DNA from: Pseudomonas sp. R84
GTDB lineage: Bacteria; Pseudomonadota; Gammaproteobacteria; Pseudomonadales; Pseudomonadaceae
Direction: 5' to 3'
Assembly: GCF_009834515.1 (NCBI RefSeq)
Contig: NZ_CP019426.1
Span: 372,001 to 436,000, forward strand
Length of the DNA: 64,000 bases
The notes beneath the pieces are model-generated. The model saw only the letters and a program-made list of their open reading frames with translations. It did no database searches and was not told the origin of the DNA. The translations under genes were made by a program, and so were the position numbers. This document shows, one piece after another, positions 16,736-25,594 of this stretch (position 1 is the stretch's first letter; each line of letters starts with the position of its first letter).

Positions 16736-17485
16736 TCAGTAGATGCTGAACGGGAAGTACTTGTCGTTGATCTTCTTGTAGGTACCGTCGGCGACGATTT
16801 CCTTCAGGGCAGCGTTCAGCTTCTCACGCAGAGGGTCGCCTTTACGCACAGCGATGCCGATCTTGTCGCTTTCTACGACCGGGTCACCTTTGAACTCGTA
16901 GTTCTTGCCAGCGTCGCTTTTCAGCCAGTCATAGTTGGCGTACTTGTCGGCGAGAATCGCGTCGACACGACCGGAAGTCAGGTCGAGGTAAGCGTTTTCC
17001 TGGGTGTCGTAGAGGCTGACCTTGATGTCATCGGCGTAGGTGTCTTCCAGCCAGGTGCCGGCCAGTGTTGCACGCTGGGTACCGATGGTCTTGCCTTTCA
17101 GCGAGTCCTTGTCAGTTTTGAAGTCGACGTTTTTCGGGGCGATGAACTGCAGCTTGTTCGAGTAGTACGGGTCGGTGAAGTCGACCGCGCCTTTGCGCTC
17201 TTCGGTGATCGACAGCGAGGAGATCAGGAAGTCGAACTTCTTCGCGTTCAGGGCCGGAATGATGCCGTCCCAGTCGGAAGTGACCACGGTGCACTCGACT
17301 TTCATCTTCGCGCACAGAGCGTCGCCGATGTCTTTGTCGAAGCCGACCACGTTGCCGCTGGCGTCTTTGTTGTTGAACGGCGGGTACGCCGCTTCGATGC
17401 CCATCTTCAGGGTTTCAGCCATGGCACCGGCGCTGAACGCGAGGGTGACGGCGGCGGCCAGGAAGACCTTCTTGAAATTCTGCAT
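16736..17485 (-). CDS. Periplasmic lysine/arginine/ornithine/histidine-binding protein
   Basis: A 249-residue family-3 solute-binding protein with a clear Sec signal peptide (cut after 'FSAGAMA', about residue 23). 'GIEAAYPPFNNKDASGNVVGFDKDIGDALC' and 'DWDGIIPALNAKKFDFLISSLSITEERK' are the HisJ/ArgT-type ligand-site blocks, and two Cys near residues 58 and 65 match the disulphide of HisJ-like proteins. A substrate among the basic amino acids is expected; which one is not readable. Confidence 0.93.
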   Translation of the reverse strand: MQNFKKVFLAAAVTLAFSAGAMAETLKMGIEAAYPPFNNKDASGNVVGFDKDIGDALCAKMKVECTVVTSDWDGIIPALNAKKFDFLISSLSITEERKGAVDFTDPYYSNKLQFIAPKNVDFKTDKDSLKGKTIGTQRATLAGTWLEDTYADDIKVSLYDTQENAYLDLTSGRVDAILADKYANYDWLKSDAGKNYEFKGDPVVESDKIGIAVRKGDPLREKLNAALKEIVADGTYKKINDKYFPFSIY

Positions 17486-17498
17486 GCATGTTGCTCCG

Positions 17499-18272
17499 TT
17501 AGCGGTTGCTGGACATGAATTGTTTGCAGCGCGCCGAAAGCGGGTTTTCGAACACCTGCTGAGGCGATCCTTGCTCTTCTATCAGGCCCTGATGAAGGAA
17601 CACCACTTCGCTGGAGACCTGACGGGCAAAGCCCATTTCGTGGGTCACGAGCAGCATGGTGCGGCCTTCTTCGGCCAGTGCGCGGATGACACTAAGTACT
17701 TCCTGAACCATTTCAGGGTCAAGCGCCGAGGTCGGTTCGTCGAACAGGATAACCTTCGGTTGCATCGCCAGCGTGCGAGCTATTGCTGCGCGCTGTTGCT
17801 GGCCGCCGGACAGTTGCGCCGGGTAGGCGTGGCGCTTGTCGGCGATGCCGACCTTGGCCAGCAGCGCTTCGGCAACTTCGATGGCTTCGGCTTTGCTCTG
17901 GCCGAGCACGCGGCGCGGTGCCTCGATGATGTTGTCGAGGATGCTCATGTGCGGCCACAGATTAAAGTTTTGAAACACAAAACCAATCTCGGAGCGCAGG
18001 CGGTTGATCTGTTTGCCATCGGCGGCAACCAGTTCGCCATTTTTGGCGGCTTTGAGCTTGAGTTCTTCACCGGCCACCAGAATCTGGCCCTGGTGCGGGT
18101 TCTCCAGCAGGTTAATGCACCGCAGGAACGTGGACTTACCGGAACCGGAAGAACCGAGGATCGAGATCACATCGCCGTCGCGGGCGGTCAGCGAGATACC
18201 TTTGAGCACCTCAAGCTGTCCGTAGCGTTTGTGCAAGTTGCGGATTTCAAGCGCGGGCGTGGCCTCAGCCAT
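17499..18272 (-). CDS. Amino-acid ABC transporter ATPase, HisP-like
   Basis: A 257-residue ATPase with Walker A 'GSSGSGKST' near residue 39, Q-loop 'FVFQNFNLWPHM', signature 'LSGGQQQR', Walker B 'VILFDEPTSALDPEM' and switch His 'LLVTHEMGF'. The roughly 20-residue insert between Walker A and Q-loop ('KAAKNGELVAADGKQ') is typical of HisP/AotP. It is the first gene of a five-gene minus-strand operon (ATPase, binding protein, two permeases, methyltransferase). Confidence 0.94.
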   Translation of the reverse strand: MAEATPALEIRNLHKRYGQLEVLKGISLTARDGDVISILGSSGSGKSTFLRCINLLENPHQGQILVAGEELKLKAAKNGELVAADGKQINRLRSEIGFVFQNFNLWPHMSILDNIIEAPRRVLGQSKAEAIEVAEALLAKVGIADKRHAYPAQLSGGQQQRAAIARTLAMQPKVILFDEPTSALDPEMVQEVLSVIRALAEEGRTMLLVTHEMGFARQVSSEVVFLHQGLIEEQGSPQQVFENPLSARCKQFMSSNR

Positions 18273-18825
18273 GTGCGTTCCTCATATATGTTGCGCTCCT
18301 GCTGTTGGATGGCCTTCCTGGCGAGGCGGCCAAGCTAGCATAGCGTTTCAATGACAGCCAACAGCGCTACGAGCGGTTAACGGGTGGCATGTGGCAGGTT
18401 GTCGCATCGGCACAGCAGACTGTCGCCCCATCAACAACCGAACGGGTGTTTGATCGTGCAGACCCGTGGGTGTCGCGTAAAAAAAGGCGCGATGTTGCCA
18501 GCTTTGGCGGGGTGTTGGAAGCGCTATCCGGCCGAACGTTCCTGATTCGCCCTTTTATTGTGCATCCCACACTTTTTCAGTGTGTTTCTGGTGCGCGAAT
18601 TCGTCTTGAAAGTGAGTCGCAGGGTAACGCTCTGGCGAATAGCCATTAATCTCAAGGACTTGCGATGATCATCCGGTCGCGCGCAAAGCCGCAGCCCGGA
18701 AGAGGTTGAAACATTTTGGCGCATTTATTGCGTGCAGAATAAGGAACGCCCCGTTGGATTCTTTTTACGAGAAGGAAATGCCAGACGGGCCGGACGCAAT
18801 CGCTTTCCTTGCAAAGGTAGTTTCG
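18273..18825. other. Divergent intergenic region
   Basis: This 553-base gap lies between the start of the ABC operon and the start of the permease gene, so it should hold both promoters. I see no convincing gene, box or terminator in it. Frames entering it from the permease side lack a better start than 18826. Confidence 0.4.
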
Positions 18826-20217
18826 ATGAGCAGTACCCCAAGCTCCAATGGCCTCGAACAGGGGCTCAAACCGCGTCATGTGACCATGTTGTCGATCGCC
18901 GGTGTGATCGGCGCCGGTCTGTTCGTTGGCTCCGGCCACGCCATCGCTGCCGCCGGCCCAGCTGTGCTGCTGGCTTATGCCGCCGCCGGTACGCTGGTGG
19001 TGTTGGTGATGCGCATGCTCGGCGAAATGGCTGTTGCCTCGCCGGACACCGGTTCGTTTTCGACTTACGCCGACCGTGCCATCGGGCACTGGGCCGGTTT
19101 CACCATCGGCTGGTTGTACTGGTGGTTCTGGGTCTTGGTGATTCCACTGGAAGCCAACGCCGCCGCAACCATCCTCCATGCATGGTTCCCTGATGTCGGC
19201 ATCTGGGCGTTCGCGCTGGTCATCACCCTGCTGCTGACCGTCACCAACCTGTTCAGCGTGAAGAATTACGGCGAGTTCGAATTCTGGTTTGCCCTGATCA
19301 AAGTGCTGGCGATCATCGGCTTCATCATCCTCGGTCTGGCAGCGATCTTTGGCTTCCTGCCGAACAGTCAGGTCAGCGGTGTTTCGCACCTGTTCGACAG
19401 CGGCGGCTTCCTGCCTAACGGCATGGGCGCGGTATTGGGCGCGATCCTGACCACCATGTTCTCCTTCATGGGTACCGAAATCGTAACCATCGCGGCCGCG
19501 GAATCGAAGAACCCGGGCAAGCAGATCTCCAAGGCCACCAACTCGGTGATCTGGCGGATCGGTCTGTTCTACCTCGTATCGATCTTCATCGTTGTGGCCC
19601 TGGTGCCATGGAATGATCCTACGCTGGCGAACCTCGGTTCCTACCAGACTGTGCTCGAGCGCATGGGCATCCCGAACGCCAAGATGATCGTCGACATTGT
19701 GGTTCTGGTCGCGGTGACCAGTTGCCTGAACTCGGCGCTGTACACCTCGTCGCGCATGCTCTTCTCCCTCGGCAAGCGTGGTGATGCACCGGCCATGTCG
19801 ACCCGTACCAACAAGAGCGGCACGCCTTACTGGGCGGTCATGCTGTCGACTGGCGCAGCATTCCTGTGCACCTTCGCCAACTACGTGGCCCCGGCGGCGG
19901 TGTTCGAATTCCTGCTGGCCAGCTCCGGCGCCATCGCACTGTTGGTGTATCTGGTGATCGCCTTCTCGCAACTGCGTATGCGTAAACAACGCATGGCGCG
20001 CGGCGAGAAAATCGTCTTCAGCATGTGGCTGTTCCCGGGCCTGACCTACGCGGTGATCATCTTCATCGTCGCGGCCCTGACCATCATGCTGTTCCAGGAA
20101 GCGCACCGCGTGGAGATTCTTGCGACCGGTCTGCTGAGCCTGATGGTGGTGGCTGCCGGTTTGCTGGTGGCGCGTCGTCGCAAGCTGGAAAAACGTGGCG
20201 CGGTGGTATTGAACTGA
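18826..20217 (+). CDS. gabP: GABA-type amino-acid permease (APC superfamily, AAT family)
   Basis: ATG 18826 follows AAAGG at eight bases and gives 463 residues with about 12 membrane helices. 'HVTMLSIAGVIGAGLFVGSGHAI' (residues about 17-39) is the conserved TM1 of the family and 'GEMAVASPDTGSFSTYADRAIG' the TM3 region. The sequence closely recalls GABA permeases of Pseudomonas. An upstream frame extension to 18706 is not needed. A strong terminator follows. Another small amino acid substrate is possible. Confidence 0.85.
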   Translation: MSSTPSSNGLEQGLKPRHVTMLSIAGVIGAGLFVGSGHAIAAAGPAVLLAYAAAGTLVVLVMRMLGEMAVASPDTGSFSTYADRAIGHWAGFTIGWLYWWFWVLVIPLEANAAATILHAWFPDVGIWAFALVITLLLTVTNLFSVKNYGEFEFWFALIKVLAIIGFIILGLAAIFGFLPNSQVSGVSHLFDSGGFLPNGMGAVLGAILTTMFSFMGTEIVTIAAAESKNPGKQISKATNSVIWRIGLFYLVSIFIVVALVPWNDPTLANLGSYQTVLERMGIPNAKMIVDIVVLVAVTSCLNSALYTSSRMLFSLGKRGDAPAMSTRTNKSGTPYWAVMLSTGAAFLCTFANYVAPAAVFEFLLASSGAIALLVYLVIAFSQLRMRKQRMARGEKIVFSMWLFPGLTYAVIIFIVAALTIMLFQEAHRVEILATGLLSLMVVAAGLLVARRRKLEKRGAVVLN

Positions 20218-20234
20218 TCCGTAACGCGTAATGC

Positions 20235-20276
20235 AAAACGGCCGCTGTCAGTGATGACTAGCGGCCGTTTTTGTTT
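20235..20276 (+). terminator. Intrinsic terminator of gabP
   Basis: AAACGGCCGCT (20236-20246) pairs with AGCGGCCGTTT (20260-20270), followed by TTGTTTG. The symmetric A-run allows action in both directions, so it can also end the convergent minus-strand gene. Confidence 0.85.
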
Positions 20277-20287
20277 GTGAGCGTTGT

Positions 20288-20740
20288 TTATTCGCTCTTG
20301 TCTTCCTGGGTGTCCACCGACTTGCCATAAGCATCCAGCGCCACCCCGAAATCGGTGATGAACTGTGGCTCGCTCAGCCAGGCCTGGGCCTCTTCGATCG
20401 TTGCGCCTTCGGCCCACATGCGGTAGTCGATCAGCATGTCGGCGGCCAAGTGGGTGGCGGCCATGCCTTCGTTGTCGGCGTTTTCCATGTCCAGCAGCTC
20501 TGGATGGTCAACGATGACGAACGCCAGTTCGCGCAGCAGGGTCAGCAGCATCTCGTTGCGGCTGATGGCTTCGGCGTCGCGCATTTTGCTGAACATCGCC
20601 AGGACGTATTCCGGCACCGGCTCAGCGAGGTGGTCGAGATCTTCGTCCTGCTCCAGCGGCTTGCGGCCGACCATACGGATTTGCTTGGCTTTGGCCTTGG
20701 CGCGTTTGGCGCGTTTCTGTTGTTTGTTCAGGGATGCCAT
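20288..20740 (-). CDS. Small hypothetical protein with basic N-terminus, paralogue 1
   Basis: A 150-residue cytoplasmic protein. The first 20 residues are Lys/Arg/Ala-rich ('KQQKRAKRAKAKAKQ'), then an acidic helical body to the end. It is clearly related to the neighbouring upstream protein by the shared MAS-NKQQKRA start, the middle 'M.DAE.I' block and the 'YR.W......A.AW...P.F..D' end block. I know no function. Six bases separate it from its paralogue, so they form one operon. Confidence 0.75.
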   Translation of the reverse strand: MASLNKQQKRAKRAKAKAKQIRMVGRKPLEQDEDLDHLAEPVPEYVLAMFSKMRDAEAISRNEMLLTLLRELAFVIVDHPELLDMENADNEGMAATHLAADMLIDYRMWAEGATIEEAQAWLSEPQFITDFGVALDAYGKSVDTQEDKSE

Positions 20741-20746
20741 GGGAGC

Positions 20747-21160
20747 TCAGTTCTTCTGTTGGGTTTGCGCGGCGATCGCGTCGGACGCCGCCACATAGTC
20801 GGCCTGGAAGGCCGGGGACTCGATCCACGCCAGCGCGCCGGCTTCGTCGGTTTCCTGCGACCACTGGCGATACTCGATCAGCGCGGCGAGGATGAAATCC
20901 ATCGCGCCTTCTTCGCCTTCCTGCTCGTAAACCAGTTCCAGCAGCGGGTCTTCGAGGAACGCGGTGCACAACGCTTGCTGGCCGATCTTCTCGGCGTCGA
21001 TCATTTTCTTGAACAGCTCGGTCAGGTCCACCGATTCGAAGTCGATGCGATCATCGTTCGGGTCTAGCTCGACCGGCGCTTCGGCGCGTTTGGTGCGGTT
21101 CTGCTTGGCCTTGGCTTTGGCCCGGGTGGCGCGTTTCTGCTGTTTGTTGGCGGAGGCCAT
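20747..21160 (-). CDS. Small hypothetical protein with basic N-terminus, paralogue 2
   Basis: A 137-residue protein with a basic 'KQQKRATRAKAKAKQNR' start followed by an acidic helical domain ('DPNDDRIDFESVDLTELFKKM'). It is the tandem paralogue of the gene just downstream. The basic-head/acidic-body layout resembles nucleic-acid or ribosome-associated small proteins, but no domain is recognised. Confidence 0.75.
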   Translation of the reverse strand: MASANKQQKRATRAKAKAKQNRTKRAEAPVELDPNDDRIDFESVDLTELFKKMIDAEKIGQQALCTAFLEDPLLELVYEQEGEEGAMDFILAALIEYRQWSQETDEAGALAWIESPAFQADYVAASDAIAAQTQQKN

Positions 21161-21188
21161 GATGTGTTCCGTCGTGCGTTGAGAGGGC

Positions 21189-22163
21189 TCAGCTGCGCGG
21201 GACTTGCCGCCCGGGTGTGTCGGGGGCCAGTGCGCCGGTTTGCAGCCAGGTCAGAGCGATGGGCCATAGTGTGGCTTGGTATGCGCTGCGAAAAAAGGCG
21301 AAATGTCCGACTTGTTGTTCGCCGATGTCCTGCGGCTCGATGCGCAGGTGGGTTTTTGCAGCGTTGTCGAAGTAACCGAGCAGGCGTTCGATCGCTGGAA
21401 TCGTGCCGTAGGGATCGTCGCTGATGCTGATGGCCAGAGTCTGCGCGTGGACGTTAGCGAAGGGCAGGGCGCCGCTCTTGTTCATCAGTGCGCGACCACT
21501 GGGGCGCCGTTCGTAACGCGCAGCAGGCGTGCTCCAGTCGCGTACAACGCCGGTCGGCGTATCTTCCAGCCAGCCGAGTCGCTTGCCGGGGAAAAAGCCG
21601 CAGAACAGTGTCAGCAACGGCATCATCACATGCCATTTGCCGAACATGCGCCAGCGCTGTTCGGGGGCGTAATCGCGCCAATAGGCGAACTGCGCACCAA
21701 CGGTGACCAGCCGTCGGATAACCTGCCCGGACTCGCCCAGACCCGCCGCACAACCGCCGAAGCTGTGGCCGACCACATCAATCGGCTGACCGGGAAACTC
21801 GCGTTGCGCGCGTTTGAGCATCGCTTCGAAATCCAGTGCGCCCCAATCTGTCCACGAGGCGTTCAAGCCTTTGATCGAAGTGGACCGCGATTCGCCGATG
21901 CCGCGGTAGTCGTAGGTCATAACGTCAAAGCCGTTTGCGAACAGATAAGCCGCGAAACGCGAGTAGTGGCGGCAACGTACCGACGTGGCGGCGCTGATGA
22001 TCACTACTGGGCGTTGGCTATCAGGCAAGAACTGACGCCAGGTGAAACCGCCAAGTGCAAAGCCGTCGGCGGCAGCTTCTTTGAAAGGCTCACCTTGCTC
22101 AGCAGTCAAGGTTGGCGACCCTGACTGCATGTCTTGCCTTGCGGGCGTGTCCTGACAGCTCAT
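21189..22163 (-). CDS. Alpha/beta hydrolase, S33/serine aminopeptidase-like
   Basis: ATG 22163 gives 324 residues; an in-frame ATG at 22193 is possible. 'GHSFGG' near residue 132 holds the nucleophile, 'ISDDPYGT' near 247 the acid and 'VGHFAFFR' near 287 the His. 'MTYDYRGIGESR' forms the oxyanion-side strand. No signal peptide is seen. It resembles the predicted alpha/beta hydrolases of the serine-aminopeptidase S33 group; the substrate is unknown. Confidence 0.82.
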   Translation of the reverse strand: MSCQDTPARQDMQSGSPTLTAEQGEPFKEAAADGFALGGFTWRQFLPDSQRPVVIISAATSVRCRHYSRFAAYLFANGFDVMTYDYRGIGESRSTSIKGLNASWTDWGALDFEAMLKRAQREFPGQPIDVVGHSFGGCAAGLGESGQVIRRLVTVGAQFAYWRDYAPEQRWRMFGKWHVMMPLLTLFCGFFPGKRLGWLEDTPTGVVRDWSTPAARYERRPSGRALMNKSGALPFANVHAQTLAISISDDPYGTIPAIERLLGYFDNAAKTHLRIEPQDIGEQQVGHFAFFRSAYQATLWPIALTWLQTGALAPDTPGRQVPRS

Positions 22164-22231
22164 GACGCTCGACCTGGAAGAATAAGCTGACAACGATAGT
22201 CTCAGCGCCGCCCGGCAACAATCCGCACGTT

Positions 22232-23290
22232 TTACTCGGAGGATTGAGTGAGCATGCGCTCCTCGATCAACGCCTGTTCGCGATTGAGCTCTGCGCGTAA
22301 CTCGTCTTCACTCGGCAGTATCGTTTTGTAACTGCTGGCGAACAGTTGCTCATTACCCTTGAGCATTGAGTAGCGCGCCACCGAGTCGTTGCTCTCGGCA
22401 GACAGGATAATCCCGACTGTCGGCTTGTCGCCCTCGCTGCGCATGAGTTCGTCGTACATGCGCACATACATGTCCATCTGTCCGACATCGCGGGCGCTGA
22501 GCTTGCCGCGCTTGAGATCAATGATCACAAAGCATTTGAGCAGGTAGTTGTAGAACACCAGATCGATGTACAGATCGACGCCGTCGGTACTGATGCGTTG
22601 TTGGCGGGCGACAAAGGAAAAGCCTTTGCCCAGCTCAAGCAGAAAGCCCTGCAGATGGTCGATCAGAGCTTGTTCGAGACCGCTTTCCCTGACCTTGCCG
22701 GCTGAGGGCAGACCGAGAAATTCGAGCATGACGGGATCGCGAATGAATTCACGCGGATTGCATTTCAGCGCTTCGATATTGGTGGTGGCTTCTTCGATGA
22801 CATCGGCTTTGTCGCGACTCATGAGAAGCCGTTCGTAGTAGAGCGTAAGGATCTGGCGATCGAGGGCGCGGCTCGACCAGTTCAGGTTGGCGCATTCGTC
22901 CATGTACCAATGGCGTGCTTTTTCATTGGTCACGCCCAGAAGCCGACGATAGTGGGTCCAGCTCAATTCGGAACGCACTGCGTTCCAAATTGGAAACAAC
23001 TGATAAAAGCTGCGCATGTATCGCAGATTACGATCATCAAACCCTTTACCAAACTGCGCCGTCAGATCTTTCGCCAACAACCCCAACAACTGTTTTCCAT
23101 AGCCCGCACGCTGGGCTCCCTCTTGTTCAAACTCGACAATATGCCTGCCGATCTGCCAGCAGGTTTGCACTTGAATCGTGTCCACCGCACGCAGCACTTT
23201 TTGCCGCGCCTGGCGAATCAGTTCGTCCAACTCCCCCAGCAACGAATCGATTTTCGGGTCTTGCGTGTCAGCAGGTTTTAGCGGGCTCAT
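22232..23290 (-). CDS. YhcG/DUF1016 family PD-(D/E)XK nuclease-domain protein
   Basis: ATG 23290 with GGAAGAG before it gives 352 residues; the longer frame to 23470 has no support. The N-terminal helical domain has 'CWQIGRHIVEFEQEGAQRAGYGKQLL' and 'LRYMRSFYQLFP', the DUF1016_N pattern. The C-terminal domain has 'YIDLVFYNYLLKCFVIIDLKRGK', the D-(x)n-(D)xK nuclease core. The family is widespread in accessory regions and is suspected, not proven, of acting on DNA in defence or mobile-element biology. It stands alone here. Confidence 0.88.
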   Translation of the reverse strand: MSPLKPADTQDPKIDSLLGELDELIRQARQKVLRAVDTIQVQTCWQIGRHIVEFEQEGAQRAGYGKQLLGLLAKDLTAQFGKGFDDRNLRYMRSFYQLFPIWNAVRSELSWTHYRRLLGVTNEKARHWYMDECANLNWSSRALDRQILTLYYERLLMSRDKADVIEEATTNIEALKCNPREFIRDPVMLEFLGLPSAGKVRESGLEQALIDHLQGFLLELGKGFSFVARQQRISTDGVDLYIDLVFYNYLLKCFVIIDLKRGKLSARDVGQMDMYVRMYDELMRSEGDKPTVGIILSAESNDSVARYSMLKGNEQLFASSYKTILPSEDELRAELNREQALIEERMLTQSSE

Positions 23291-23549
23291 CGGCTCTTCC
23301 ACATCGTTGGAAACAGGCGTCAAAGCATGCCAAGAGTCGTCGCGCGGGTATGTCGGGCGAGACGGTGATGTGGGACGGAAGAAGGGATTGATGTTGCAGG
23401 ACGTTGCCGCTGAAAGAGGCGTCAGAGGGTAATGGCCTGTAGTCCATTTCGTACATGCGCCAAGTTCCAAACAATCTAAAACCCACCCCGATACGCAAAA
23501 TCTAAAAGGAGTAACGGTTGGGTTCTACACGAACCCGGGAGTCGTGATC

Positions 23550-23999
23550 ATGAAACGCGTTCTTTCATTCATGCTGCCCATCGCCGCCGTCGCTGCACTG
23601 TTGTTTCCGGTGATGTTGCAGGCAGCCAGTCTTGAGCCCATCGACAGTGCCGGGGTGCAAGTTCATCAGCAACAACAGAGCGGCGTCACTTATCTGGCCG
23701 GCGGGATCGGTGAGGATGAGGCGAAGGCCATTCAGCAAAGCAGCGGTTATAACCTGCACATGACGTTCGCTGTGGGCGCGCAAGACGAGTACACCGCTGA
23801 TGTCGATGTGATGATTGAAAAGTCGCCAGGGCAAACCATACTGACGCTTAACCAGACGGGCCCGTTGGTATACGTGCAACTACCTCCCGGCAAGTACACG
23901 GTGGTGGCCACGCGTAAAGGCGAAACGCGGCGCGACGTGACAGACGTTGGCGCAGGCGTTCCGCGCAATCTGGTGTTCCACTGGAATGACGCGGGATAG
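23550..23999 (+). CDS. Exported protein with carboxypeptidase-regulatory-like fold
   Basis: A 149-residue protein with a Sec signal peptide (cut near 'LQAAS', about residue 25). ATG 23550 is preferred over GTG 23544 because GGGAG is eight bases upstream. The mature part is beta-rich and ends with 'YVQLPPGKYTVVATRKGETRRDVTDVG', the pattern of carboxypeptidase-regulatory-like domains. A periplasmic or surface role is likely; no enzyme motif is present. Confidence 0.7.
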   Translation: MKRVLSFMLPIAAVAALLFPVMLQAASLEPIDSAGVQVHQQQQSGVTYLAGGIGEDEAKAIQQSSGYNLHMTFAVGAQDEYTADVDVMIEKSPGQTILTLNQTGPLVYVQLPPGKYTVVATRKGETRRDVTDVGAGVPRNLVFHWNDAG

Positions 24000-24075
24000 C
24001 GATGGATGTGATTGCAAAGCCTGGGCGCGGGTACAATCCCGCGCCTCTCGTTTTGTGATGTAAGGAAGCGCCGGT

Positions 24076-24366
24076 TTGAAAGGGATTTTACGTGCGGTTT
24101 GTGTTGCTGGCCTCGGGTTGCTGTTGGCCGGCTGCGGAACGTTTATCGGGCGTTTGAATGACGGTTTGTCCGATGCCCAGTATTACCGAGGGGTTGATGG
24201 CAACCTTCACCTGCTGGGCGTGCGTGGCGGCGGCAGCGATGGTATGCCGGCGGCGATCGTCTGTTACATGATGATTGTCTGTCCGCTCATCACTGTTGTA
24301 TCCCTGCCAGTGGACGCCGCTCTGGACACAGTTCTGCTGCCTGTCGATTACATCAATACGCTTTAG
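24076..24366 (+). CDS. YceK/YidQ family lipoprotein
   Basis: A 96-residue lipoprotein. The start is TTG with AAGGAAG upstream. The lipobox is 'LLLAGC' (Cys at about residue 20). After it come 'YYRGVDGNLHLLG' and the conserved C-terminal 'SLPVDAALDTVLLPVDYI', diagnostic of the YceK/YidQ family. Function is unknown. Its stop overlaps the 3' end of the converging gene by four bases. Confidence 0.85.
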   Translation: MKGILRAVCVAGLGLLLAGCGTFIGRLNDGLSDAQYYRGVDGNLHLLGVRGGGSDGMPAAIVCYMMIVCPLITVVSLPVDAALDTVLLPVDYINTL

Positions 24367-24716
24367 GTTTTCTTTGCGCGGCGTTTGCTTTTCGGCGTGT
24401 GCACGGGCTCTTGAACCTTGCGATAGATCCACACGCCGAACACTCCAACTGCCAGCAGAAACACTGTGCCAACGCTCTGCCAGACAAACTCGAACCAGAA
24501 CTGCCGAGGCTGCAGGGCCAGGGTGTAAGTGCTGCGCGGGCCGCGGTTATTGGTGGTGATAGAGCCGGTGATCCAGCTGTCGATCAGCATCCAGATCGAC
24601 AACCCAATGGCGACAGTAATCAGCAGAGCAACGAGAACAGTCAGCCAGTAAGTCACCCGACTTGGGCGATAGGGCGGCGGATGGGGCAGAGGGACGCGGG
24701 TTTTCCTTTGGTTCAT
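24363..24716 (-). CDS. Small two-TM membrane protein, unknown function
   Basis: A 117-residue protein starting MNQRKTRVPL. Hydrophobic helices are at about residues 23-45 and 75-98, separated by a polar loop; the tail is Lys/Arg-rich. The ATG overlaps the stop of the upstream hydrolase (ATGA), so it is last in a four-gene cluster. No family is recognised. Confidence 0.7.
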   Translation of the reverse strand: MNQRKTRVPLPHPPPYRPSRVTYWLTVLVALLITVAIGLSIWMLIDSWITGSITTNNRGPRSTYTLALQPRQFWFEFVWQSVGTVFLLAVGVFGVWIYRKVQEPVHTPKSKRRAKKT

Positions 24717-25594
24717 GACACTTGGGACCTGTTTCCGGCATTGATGAACTGCGTTATCTCGTTCGCCAACTCTGCGGCGCGTAGCGGGTTTTCCCTGAGC
24801 CACGTTGATACAGCGTGGTCGCAACCCGGCAGCACGATCTTTCTGAATTGAAGGGGGCCCAGGCTCTTTTCAATGGCCTCGATAACCTCATAGGGAATGG
24901 CGCTATTGATCATGCGCGCGCCCAGTTGCTGCGTCCCGGCAGATGTACCGGCGATCCCGCCAAACGCGGTTGCCCGAAGGCCGTCGTATTCGCCGATCAC
25001 CAGCAAGACCTCCCCTTCGAACGTGCGCAGGAACTCCAGCGATGTCGAGTCGAGAAAACCGTAAGGCACCGAAATGGCACGTTTGAACGGTGGACCAAAC
25101 GGTTGCTGCCAGGCCGCCTCCGCGTACAGGGCGGGACAGAACAGCACAATGCGCCTGACTGAAGCGCGATGCGCTTGCGCCACCTTGAGTGCCAGTGCAC
25201 CGCCCAGACTGTGACCGATCACGGTGTTGAGTTCGGCGCCAAGATGACCGGCAAACTGCAAAGCCTCCTGAAGGTTGTGCGCCAGCGAAGTTTTTTCAAG
25301 AGCGATGTCGGTGCAGGGGTTGTGACCTGAAAGATTGAAGCTCAGGCTGGCAACTCCCAGCGCCTGCAAGGGATGCAGGATGGCGTTGAGTCGCGAATAG
25401 TCAGAGCGGGCACCGTGAATCGCCAGCACTGTTGGCATTGGCGATTCTCCGGCGCAGCCCGCCAGTACCCGACCTTCCAATTGGTAGCCCGCGAAGGTTT
25501 GCGCAAAGAAAAACTCAGGGCCGGTTGGCGCCTCGTCGAACTGCAATCGAGACCGAAGTCGAGACGCGCCGGTCAACGCCAACCGACTGATCAC
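24713..25594 (-). CDS. Alpha/beta hydrolase, unknown substrate
   Basis: GTG 25594 overlaps the stop of the TSUP gene (GTGA) and gives 293 residues; the longer open frame into that gene is an artefact. 'GHSLGGALALK' holds the nucleophile, 'LVIGEYDGLRA' the likely acid and 'PGCDHAVSTW' the His. 'FNLSGHNPC' follows the second strand. No signal peptide is evident. Coupled translation to the exporter gene argues for a shared pathway. Confidence 0.8.
   Translation of the reverse strand: MISRLALTGASRLRSRLQFDEAPTGPEFFFAQTFAGYQLEGRVLAGCAGESPMPTVLAIHGARSDYSRLNAILHPLQALGVASLSFNLSGHNPCTDIALEKTSLAHNLQEALQFAGHLGAELNTVIGHSLGGALALKVAQAHRASVRRIVLFCPALYAEAAWQQPFGPPFKRAISVPYGFLDSTSLEFLRTFEGEVLLVIGEYDGLRATAFGGIAGTSAGTQQLGARMINSAIPYEVIEAIEKSLGPLQFRKIVLPGCDHAVSTWLRENPLRAAELANEITQFINAGNRSQVS

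Noticed and set aside
15284..17518. Very long antisense frame (744 codons) across the ABC operon, and similar long antisense frames over gabP, hisA/hisF, typA and glgP
   Set aside because: All are opposite well-supported genes with intact family motifs. They arise from GC-rich codon bias.
23291..23470. N-terminal extension of the YhcG-family protein
   Set aside because: The extra 60 residues have no family match and no ribosome binding site; ATG 23290 has GGAAGAG upstream.
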